Shown piece after piece: positions 16,999-23,755 of a stretch of DNA of 50,015 nucleotides; position 1 is the stretch's first letter; the number at the start of each line of letters is the position of its first letter. The DNA comes from Pseudomonadota bacterium. Its GTDB lineage: Bacteria; Desulfobacterota; Desulfobulbia; Desulfobulbales; Desulfocapsaceae. The notes below the pieces were generated by a model. That model ran no database searches. It was not told the origin of the DNA and was given only the letters and a program-made list of their open reading frames with translations. Both the position numbers and the translations under genes were made by a program. The stretch spans positions 1-50,015 of the forward strand of contig JAHJLI010000198.1 in the NCBI GenBank assembly GCA_018821785.1, given 5' to 3'.

Positions 16999-17037
16999 AA
17001 GCGCCTTTGAAGATTTGTCTTTAAAGGCGCTTTTTTA
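16999..17037 (+). terminator. Rho-independent terminator after gap
   Basis: The stem AAGCGCCTTT / AAAGGCGCTT (16999-17008 and 17023-17032) with a 14-base loop is followed by TTTTTAT. It separates gap from the next gene, which must have its own promoter in 17040-17231. Confidence 0.9.
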
Positions 17038-17231
17038 TCTCTTGCCACAGCATGACTTTGTTCATTATACTCGAACGAGCATGCTGGTGTGAGTTTAGGT
17101 GCTGTTAAGAAATAACTCATACTTTTCATCAGTTTCTTTACGGCCCCTTATGCCGTGGAGCATATTGAATTGTATGATTTAATTTTGAACGACGGCTTAG
17201 TGCCTGCCAAAAGTAATTTAAATATGCAGAT

Positions 17232-20200
17232 ATGAAAGAAACAGCCAACGATTTAGTGATTGAATCGGATGCCCTAAAAGCAAATCTGATCGAAACTGCC
17301 GGAAGTGTAATAATAAACAAAGATCTGCAGGTGCTGCTGGTTGTGGTAGAACAGTTCAGCGGATTGCACACAACCCTTGAAAAGCTGCTTTTTGAAGTTT
17401 GCCACCCATTTCGAAATTGGAAGATGATCTTGCCGCAACTACGCAGTTTTGCGCTGAAAAACATCAACCATTACCGAACGCACACACTTGGACCACAAGC
17501 ATTTGGTCTTTTTGCGAAGCTTTTTTTTGAGGCTATGCAGGACACTACCCGCGATGTCACACTCCTTTCCCAGGTTGTCGGGGCGCAGATGGTCTGGCTT
17601 GATAAAATGGTCAGCCAGTTCACCAACGACGATCTGCATCGCTACGGGGCGGAACTGAATACCATTTTTGAGCGATTCGCCGAGTTTGAACGAAGCGACA
17701 AAAGGATAATGATGCAGATAGTCCAGGGTCAGCATCCATTTGCAAAAATAGCTAAGCAACTCCTCGTAATCGCTGATAAAGGCAGGGTTGATTTTGACTT
17801 CTTTCCCTTGGCCCGACTGGTCCGGGCCATTCTTGAGAGATGCTACCATTACTGGCTCAAGGAAGATGATCCGCTGACCTGGTTCCTTGACCGCTGCAGT
17901 ATTCCGGTGGCTGACTTTCACTCATCCAACCTTTTTCAGGCAATTTCGCACGTGACGATGGAACAACATCTGGCAGCGGTTATGGCATTTGATCTGAAAA
18001 AAGAGCCTTTATTCGCCCTGCAGGCTATGCTCGAGTATCCGGAACACATTGATATCGTCAAGTACTATAGGGCAATGCCGAACAATCTGGTGGCCGCGGA
18101 AACGGTCTTTCGAGAGATTGCACAACAGGGGATGAGTCATCTCCACCATTTTAGTGAAAATAGAAAGCTGCTATTTTTATTTAAGATCATGGATACAGAT
18201 GGGCTGTACCTCATCCATGAAGAGACCCTGCGGGAAATTAATCGCAGCCTCGTGCAGCTGATTAGACAACAGAGTTTTGAAGAGATTGAGGAATTTCTCT
18301 TGACCGCTTTTAAGCTGCTGAAAGCCAATGTGCGGAAATTTCCGCACACCTCAATGCAGTGTATCCAGGTGCTCGGCGGGGAGGTGTTTGACCGCGGCAA
18401 TAGCCGCATGGTTGAAGCTTTCCTCTGGGGTGTGGTACGCTTTGGTTTCCAACACGCAAGCGTTGTCGGTGTCGACGAAAACTGGCAACCCCTCGCCAAT
18501 CCCGCGCATCTGGCCAATATTCGGGTCTGGCTCTATCTGATAATGCGGGAACCAAAGTGGTGTTCGACGCTGTTTTCGGCCCTTATCATTCATCTTAAAC
18601 TTTCCGGCACCTGTGTTAAGGATACCGATCTGTTTCAACGGGACATCACCCAGCTTCTCAATCATCCGATTGAACCTATTTACAACCTGTCGAAACAGTT
18701 CACCAAACTCATGCCGGTCTTTTTCAATGAAATTGGTTCGGAAGGAGAATTGCGGGATGTATCGACCGAACTTGACGAAATCCACAAGCGCAAGGATGTG
18801 CTGATTCATTTCCTCCGTAAACAGGGACATGTTGAGAGTTCCAATCTCATTGTCGATTTTGTTCAGGCAATTTTCCTTTTTTGGAAGACCGGCGATAAGA
18901 CCCTGCTGATTCCCTATATCCCGGAAGAGGTCTACAGTCAGGTTGCAATAAGCGGCGAGTATGTCGATGATCTTATGGTTCTCAGTGTCAGGTTCTGGCC
19001 GGCCATGGGCATCAACAGGGTGCGGGATATTTTAGGGAAGGACAATGAGTCTATCAGCACCTTCCTTGCCGGCCAGACCGACCTGCAGCCCCAGGAGGTT
19101 CGTCGATTTGAGCTGATGGTGAGGATGTATAAGCTGCTTCACAAAAAATATAAATTAGGTTTTCAACAGCTGCGGTCGGAGATTCTCAAGGCAGTCAATG
19201 ACGGCTTTCCCGAGATGGAGCGGTTGCTCGCAGATATCGACCATGCCGATACCGAGAAGTGTTTAGAAGCTCTTTTGACGGCTCTTGAAAGCCTGAAAAA
19301 AATAATACTTTCCAAGGAGACTTTCGAGGCCCAGGAGGATATCTATTATAAGCGGCATATCGCCGCAGACATCCCGTCGGTGTATGGAAGATACAAAGAG
19401 CGGAAATTCGATGCCCTCAGTCTTACCTTCCGCTTGGAAAATCTTGCCAACCTGTATCTGGAAAAGCTGCCGGAAACGGTAAACCTGTCTATTATCACCC
19501 AGGCCACCTTCTATAATATAGTAAGGTGCATAAAGCTCTTTCTCCGGGCTCTGGCGATTGACGGCATAACTTCACGTCGGCTTTCCACCTATCTCTCGCT
19601 GCTGGAAACATCGCTGAAGGTTCGTCGCTTTTCTTATACTCAGTATCTCGATATTTTCAGGGGTATGTCGGAAGGGGTCAAAGATATCATCTATGCTTTT
19701 TATACCAATATCCATCAGAATAATTTGTCGATAATCATTCCCCAGATGGGCAGGGAAAATCTTCTTGAGAAGTTCGCAAATTTCTTCGATGAATCGGAGG
19801 TGGGAACGACAGTACAAAGGTTGTCCGAGGTGTTTTTCAGGGAACTGATATCTTCTACCTTCGGCCTGCAGCATCTTGATAATTTCATTCTCCGAATCCT
19901 CCAGACCCTTGAAAACCAGAAGGATCTGCTTGACCAGGAGAGGCTTGACCTGCTTATGACCTATAACCCCGAGGGGGTACTGTCATTGTTGCATAAGCCG
20001 AATCCCTACACCAATAACCTTATCCACCTTGGAAATAAAGGATTCAATCTCGCCACACTCATTGGTGACGGAAAACCGGTGCCTCCGGCCTTTGTGCTCA
20101 CAACGGAAATTTTCCGCTGTCGGGAGATTGTCTTTGGCTATGCCAAGACGAGGGATGAGTTTATGGAACGCGTTCGTCAGGCTCTGACCGAGATCGAGCA

Positions 20201-21509
20201 GATTGCGGGAAAAATGTTTGGGTCACCTGAAAGGCCGCTGCTTTTATCGGTACGTAGCGGGGGGGCTATTTCCATGCCGGGAATGATGGCCACTATCCAT
20301 AATGTTGGTTTGAATGAAGACCTTATCGCCGAGCTCATTGCCAACCACGGCAACGAGTACCTGGCCTGGGACAATTACCGACGTTTTTTACAATCCTGGG
20401 CGATGATATCCGGGGTCGGCAGAGAGGATTTTCAGGTTCTCATGAATAAGGCCAAGGCCAAATATAATGTGAGCTTAAAGAGGGACTTTTCACCGGAACA
20501 GATGCAGGAACTGGCACTTTCCTATCAGCGACTCATCCGCGAGCGGGGTCTAGTAATACCTGATGACCCCTGGCTCCAATTGGTCAATGCCATTCAGCTG
20601 GTGTTGGATTCCTGGGAAACCCAGAAGGCGGTAGAGTATCGAAAGATTATGGACGTTTCGGATTCATGGGGAACGGCAGTCATTGTCCAGGCCATGGTGT
20701 TCGGCAACAAGAGCGGGGCTGCTGGCTCAGGGGTGGTTTTTACTGCACATCCGTATCGCAAGGTACAGCGAGTCGCCTTGTGGGGTGATTATGCCTATGG
20801 CGATCAAGGCGAGGACATAGTTTCCGGATTGGTGTCGAGCCATGCCATTTCAGTTGAACAGGCAAAGCTTGATGGTCGGCACGAGAGTGAAACCCTTGAG
20901 TCGCGTTTCCCCAATATTTACCAGAAGCTCCTGCATATTTCCCGCGAGCTTGTTTACGAAAAACGATGGAACCCGCAGGAAATCGAGTTTACTTTCGAGG
21001 GTCCTGAACCTGATGAACTCTATCTCCTGCAGACCAGGGATATGATAACAATCAAGAAGAAGGAACACCTGAACGTTTTTGTTGAGAGTCCGGCCCTCGA
21101 GTCCGCCTATCTTGGCAAGGGGGTGGGAGTCTCCGGCTCGGCACTTTCAGGTCGGGCCGTCTTCACTGAAGAAAATATCCGTAAACTGCGACAGACTGAC
21201 CCGGCGACACCCCTCGTCCTCATTCGTCAGGATACAGTTCCTGAAGACATCAAAGTGGTGAGCCAATCTGATGGGCTACTTACCTCCAGGGGTGGACAAA
21301 CCTCACACGCCTCAGTTGTTGCTGTGCGTCTGGAAAAGACCTGCGTTGTCGGCTGTCGGAGTTTGAAGGTGTATGAGGCAGAGCAGTATTGCGAAATTGC
21401 CGGGGTCAAAATTGGTTTTGGCGATCCCATCTCAATCGATGGTCGCAATGGGCAGGTACTGAATGGGGTGCACCCCATAATTGAAGAGTATCATATATTG
21501 CCGATATAA
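17232..21509 (+). CDS. Large dikinase-like protein: PPDK ATP-grasp and phosphohistidine domains, no PEP/pyruvate barrel
   Basis: A 1425-residue protein. Residues 1 to about 925 are predicted mostly helical and match nothing I recognise; no signal peptide or clear membrane segment is seen. From about residue 933 (HLGNKGFNLATL, PVPPAFVLTTE) the PPDK-type nucleotide-binding domain begins, with SVRSGGAISMPGMM near 1007 and ELYLLQTRD near 1260. The swivelling domain follows, with catalytic His1359 in TSRGGQTSHASVV and then VVGCRSL. The protein ends about 65 residues later, where normal PPDK has a barrel of some 360 residues for PEP/pyruvate. It could therefore make phosphohistidine from ATP but lacks the usual acceptor site. 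It sits downstream of glgA and gap. No strong ribosome site precedes the ATG. Confidence 0.85.
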   Translation: MKETANDLVIESDALKANLIETAGSVIINKDLQVLLVVVEQFSGLHTTLEKLLFEVCHPFRNWKMILPQLRSFALKNINHYRTHTLGPQAFGLFAKLFFEAMQDTTRDVTLLSQVVGAQMVWLDKMVSQFTNDDLHRYGAELNTIFERFAEFERSDKRIMMQIVQGQHPFAKIAKQLLVIADKGRVDFDFFPLARLVRAILERCYHYWLKEDDPLTWFLDRCSIPVADFHSSNLFQAISHVTMEQHLAAVMAFDLKKEPLFALQAMLEYPEHIDIVKYYRAMPNNLVAAETVFREIAQQGMSHLHHFSENRKLLFLFKIMDTDGLYLIHEETLREINRSLVQLIRQQSFEEIEEFLLTAFKLLKANVRKFPHTSMQCIQVLGGEVFDRGNSRMVEAFLWGVVRFGFQHASVVGVDENWQPLANPAHLANIRVWLYLIMREPKWCSTLFSALIIHLKLSGTCVKDTDLFQRDITQLLNHPIEPIYNLSKQFTKLMPVFFNEIGSEGELRDVSTELDEIHKRKDVLIHFLRKQGHVESSNLIVDFVQAIFLFWKTGDKTLLIPYIPEEVYSQVAISGEYVDDLMVLSVRFWPAMGINRVRDILGKDNESISTFLAGQTDLQPQEVRRFELMVRMYKLLHKKYKLGFQQLRSEILKAVNDGFPEMERLLADIDHADTEKCLEALLTALESLKKIILSKETFEAQEDIYYKRHIAADIPSVYGRYKERKFDALSLTFRLENLANLYLEKLPETVNLSIITQATFYNIVRCIKLFLRALAIDGITSRRLSTYLSLLETSLKVRRFSYTQYLDIFRGMSEGVKDIIYAFYTNIHQNNLSIIIPQMGRENLLEKFANFFDESEVGTTVQRLSEVFFRELISSTFGLQHLDNFILRILQTLENQKDLLDQERLDLLMTYNPEGVLSLLHKPNPYTNNLIHLGNKGFNLATLIGDGKPVPPAFVLTTEIFRCREIVFGYAKTRDEFMERVRQALTEIEQIAGKMFGSPERPLLLSVRSGGAISMPGMMATIHNVGLNEDLIAELIANHGNEYLAWDNYRRFLQSWAMISGVGREDFQVLMNKAKAKYNVSLKRDFSPEQMQELALSYQRLIRERGLVIPDDPWLQLVNAIQLVLDSWETQKAVEYRKIMDVSDSWGTAVIVQAMVFGNKSGAAGSGVVFTAHPYRKVQRVALWGDYAYGDQGEDIVSGLVSSHAISVEQAKLDGRHESETLESRFPNIYQKLLHISRELVYEKRWNPQEIEFTFEGPEPDELYLLQTRDMITIKKKEHLNVFVESPALESAYLGKGVGVSGSALSGRAVFTEENIRKLRQTDPATPLVLIRQDTVPEDIKVVSQSDGLLTSRGGQTSHASVVAVRLEKTCVVGCRSLKVYEAEQYCEIAGVKIGFGDPISIDGRNGQVLNGVHPIIEEYHILPI

Positions 21510-21609
21510 AATCTGGCGGAACAACGATTCTTGTGGGCGAAAAAAAACGGAACTGTACAATAGTGGGAGCCACATAGGCTTGCTATCATTTTGATAACAG
21601 AAGGGACTA

Positions 21610-21681
21610 CCCCCTCACAAGGGAGGATAAGTACCTTCGCGGAATGCATTGTTAAAAACAAAAAACGAATTCCTGATGTAC
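21610..21681 (+). repeat. Intergenic palindromic repeat, copy R5
   Basis: Between the dikinase-like gene and the small Cys-rich gene. CCCCCTCACAAGGGAGG (hairpin) is followed by TAAGTACCTTCGCGGAATGC, a loop of A and C, and the partly matching arm ACGAATTCCTGATGTAC. The order and spacing are those of R2 and R6; the second arm has drifted. Confidence 0.7.
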
Positions 21682-21743
21682 TAATCGGAAGTTTGGTCAT
21701 TTATTGCAGTAAACTCATTATGTTGTCGGCTTGGGGAGGGGGG

Positions 21744-21971
21744 ATGTCTCAGAAGAAAAAATACAGAAAAGGCCCGAAACTTTTTTCATTGGCCAGAAAA
21801 AAGGCGCTTATGCTCGGGGTTCCCCAAGAAAAGGGGGTGAAACTTGCTGAACTTATCTGTCGGATTCAAGAGCAAGAAGGCAATCCTTCATGCTTTCAGC
21901 AGCGGGAAAGCTGTTCGCAAACTGCTTGCTGCTGGCAGGCGTCTTGTCGTGTCTTGATGACAGAGGAATGA
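21744..21971 (+). CDS. Small SAP-like, Cys-rich protein
   Basis: A 75-residue basic protein. The first part (LARKKALMLGVPQEKGVKLA) resembles a SAP or Rho-N-like helix-turn-helix motif, and the second is cysteine-rich (CFQQ, SCSQTACCWQASC). Small proteins with a SAP-like segment followed by GN-x-x-CF and clustered cysteines are common in Desulfobacterota and Geobacter-like bacteria, function unknown. The cysteines suggest a zinc or iron-sulfur site. The ATG at 21744 follows GGGGAGGGGGG closely; the longer frame upstream runs through repeat R5 and is unlikely to be translated. Confidence 0.6.
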   Translation: MSQKKKYRKGPKLFSLARKKALMLGVPQEKGVKLAELICRIQEQEGNPSCFQQRESCSQTACCWQASCRVLMTEE

Positions 21972-21988
21972 ACAATAGCAAGTGCCAG

Positions 21989-22201
21989 CTATTGTCTGCT
22001 ACTCTTGACTCCAAGTTTTTTAAGGATGATTCCCATGGGACAGAACTTGGTGAATCCAAACTGTAAAAGATTCAAGCCGACAAAAGCAGTGAAAAAAAGC
22101 CAATATGTGCTCTGAAAAAAAGGACTGGCCTCAGCCCCTAAAGAGAGACTGAGAAGAATGAAAAATCCAGCGATAACGTGTATCCAGTCGGTAATTATCA
22201 T
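21989..22201 (-). CDS. DUF2892 (YgaP-type) small membrane protein
   Basis: A 70-residue protein with two membrane helices (about residues 6-24 and 30-50), then FTKFCPMGIILKKLG, the typical end of the DUF2892 family with its conserved Cys-Pro. In E. coli the same domain is fused to a rhodanese in YgaP, whose gene is next to the ArsR-type regulator YgaV. Here it lies downstream of an ArsR gene on the same strand, separated by repeat R6. GAGGA precedes the ATG. A role in sulfane-sulfur handling is inferred from these links. Confidence 0.75.
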   Translation of the reverse strand: MIITDWIHVIAGFFILLSLSLGAEASPFFQSTYWLFFTAFVGLNLLQFGFTKFCPMGIILKKLGVKSSRQ

Positions 22202-22237
22202 GGCGTGTTTTCCTCAATGTTGATTTGTTTCTATTGA

Positions 22238-22308
22238 CCACCCCCCATAAGGTGGGTAAGTACCTTCGAAATTCATTCTAAAAAACAAGAAATGAATTTC
22301 GAAGGTAC
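22238..22308 (+). repeat. Intergenic palindromic repeat, copy R6 (best-preserved)
   Basis: CCACCCCCCATAAGGTGGG hairpin (22238-22256), then a perfect 18-base inverted repeat GTACCTTCGAAATTCATT (22260-22277) / AATGAATTTCGAAGGTAC (22291-22308) around a 13-base A-rich loop. The last base pairs overlap the TAG stop of the minus-strand arsR gene. It lies between arsR and the DUF2892 gene and would form a strong hairpin in a joint transcript. Confidence 0.85.
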
Positions 22309-22595
22309 TAAAAATTCGGACAAAAAAGAAAATGCATTTTCTGAATAAGTTCGAGAATGCGTTTGTCAGTGATTTTATTATAGATAAAATTTGCATCTTT
22401 ACGGTAATCGATTATCCCTTGACCACGCAAAATATTCAAATGCTGTGAAACATTTGCATTGGTGGTCTTTACCTGTTCTCTGAGTTCGCCGACCGAAAGC
22501 TCCTTGTCCTGTAAAAGACAGAGAATTTTTAGACGAATAGGGTGGGACATTGATTTGAGCATTTTAGCCATTGCATCAATTTGCTCGTCTTGCAT
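22308..22595 (-). CDS. ArsR-family regulator, BigR/SqrR/YgaV-like persulfide sensor type
   Basis: A 95-residue winged-helix repressor: SHPIRLKILCLL, then the recognition helix region TTNANVSQHLNILRGQGII. It has exactly two cysteines, C26 (helix 2) and C92 (C-terminal helix, in FLFCP). They are 66 residues apart, the same separation as C42/C108 of BigR and C41/C107 of SqrR, which sense persulfides by forming a sulfur bridge. No CxC metal site of ArsR/SmtB type is seen. The downstream DUF2892 gene fits this call. AAGGGGG precedes the ATG. Its stop codon lies at the edge of repeat R6. Confidence 0.8.
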   Translation of the reverse strand: MQDEQIDAMAKMLKSMSHPIRLKILCLLQDKELSVGELREQVKTTNANVSQHLNILRGQGIIDYRKDANFIYNKITDKRILELIQKMHFLFCPNF

Positions 22596-22626
22596 TTTAT
22601 CCCCCTTGGAAAGTATTTCACTTTTT

Positions 22627-22654
22627 AATGTAATAGTTGCATTGGTTTTGTAAA
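22627..22654 (-). promoter_or_regulatory. Candidate arsR promoter with overlapping dyad operator
   Basis: On the minus strand, TTTACA (22654-22649), a 16-base spacer and TACATT (22632-22627) lie about 32 bases before the arsR start. A 17-base imperfect dyad AATGCAACTATTACATT (22643-22627, 6 of 8 half-site positions paired) overlaps the -10 box, as expected for an autoregulated ArsR gene. It is an inference from position and symmetry only. Confidence 0.4.
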
Positions 22655-23029
22655 GAGCCTTTTTCAGTATTTGTGATTTTTAAGAAGATTCTTTGGGAAT
22701 GGTCGGTTGGGACTAACCATACTTTCTAAGAGAGCAAGTTTGCAACACGAATTTGTTATTCGATCAAGGCGAAATCGTGGGAGGCTTCTCCGAAAAGAAG
22801 CATTGCTCCGGACAGTTGGGGCATGCCCAGGATCAGTGGAAAGAAGAAATTATCATGTGTCCGATTGAGACCGGTTGATTATGGTGGGCTTTGTCGTCTG
22901 ACAAATCCTAAAGAAGGTCAAATTACATTTTTTAAACGATTGCAAGGATAAACTTGAATCTGGAAAGAGAAAAGGGTTAATTGATATCGATTTTTCTTTT
23001 TAAAAAGACTTATCAGGAGGAGGAATAAA
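22655..23029. other. Non-coding stretch between divergent arsR and the isochorismatase gene
   Basis: About 375 bases without a credible gene. A plus-strand frame ending at 22878 encodes about 45 residues with no usable start, and I do not recognise it. GGAGGAGG just before 23030 is the ribosome site of the next gene. No clear promoter was found. Confidence 0.5.
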
Positions 23030-23599
23030 ATGATAAATTCTTTGCTGAGTCCGGCTCATGTTTGTTTGCACATAGTAGATGTGCAGGAAAATCTGATGGC
23101 TAAGATTCATGATGTCGACAGGGTTGTGTCGACTATTGGACTGATGATTCGTTGCGCAAAAATATTCAAGCTCCCGATTGTTGCAAATACCCAGTATGTT
23201 AAAGGATTGGGACCCTATGTTACAAGCCTGGAAGAGCTTGTTGCTGATATCCAGCATTTTGATAAGGTAGAGTTCAATGCGCTTGCGAACAAGGCGACCG
23301 AGGTCTTTTATAACGAGCTTTCCAAAACTGTGACCACAACAGTTTTGGTTGGTGTGGAAACACATATATGCATTTACCAAACTGCCATGGGATTGCTGGA
23401 GCGAGACCAAAAAGTGTGGATTGTTGCAGATGGGGTATCATCTAGAAAAGCGAATGATCATCAGGCTGGACTCAACCGATTGCAGAACGCAGGGGCGATA
23501 ATCGGACCGGCTGAGATGCTCATATATGAACTGCTTGGCAAGGCAGGGACAACTGAGTTTAAGCAGGTCTTGCCGTTGATCATTAGCCGTGGCGATTAG
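23030..23599 (+). CDS. Isochorismatase-like cysteine hydrolase
   Basis: A 189-residue member of the isochorismatase superfamily, which hydrolyses amides or similar bonds. The expected catalytic triad is present: D17 in HIVDVQENL, K79 in FDKVEFNA, and C114 in GVETHICIYQTA, followed by the GLERD-type helix. The substrate is not evident; the group includes nicotinamidase, YcaC-type and other hydrolases, and short members of this kind (YcaC-like) are the best comparison. AGGAGGAAT precedes the ATG by a few bases. It stands alone between the arsR unit and alaS. Confidence 0.85.
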   Translation: MINSLLSPAHVCLHIVDVQENLMAKIHDVDRVVSTIGLMIRCAKIFKLPIVANTQYVKGLGPYVTSLEELVADIQHFDKVEFNALANKATEVFYNELSKTVTTTVLVGVETHICIYQTAMGLLERDQKVWIVADGVSSRKANDHQAGLNRLQNAGAIIGPAEMLIYELLGKAGTTEFKQVLPLIISRGD

Positions 23600-23614
23600 T
23601 GGTCGCTAACAAAT

Positions 23615-23646
23615 ATGGGCCATTATTTCTTTTTATAACGGCCCAT
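23615..23646. other. Strong hairpin after the isochorismatase gene
   Basis: ATGGGCCATTAT / ATAACGGCCCAT, 12 pairs with one mismatch, loop TTCTTTTT. No T run follows on the plus strand, so a classical terminator is doubtful, but its place 16 bases after the stop suggests an mRNA 3' end or stabilising stem. Confidence 0.4.
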
Positions 23647-23755
23647 TATGCTGTTATTGGCATTTTTGCAGGAATCTTGTAAACGATAAGACATCTGCCG
23701 AAGCGGGATACGCGCAGATGAAATCATTAAATATAAACGATGTTATTCGGAAACT

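Noticed and set aside
22735-22878. About 45-codon frame before the isochorismatase gene
   Set aside because: No start codon with a ribosome site and no family resemblance; could be a gene relic but unsupported.
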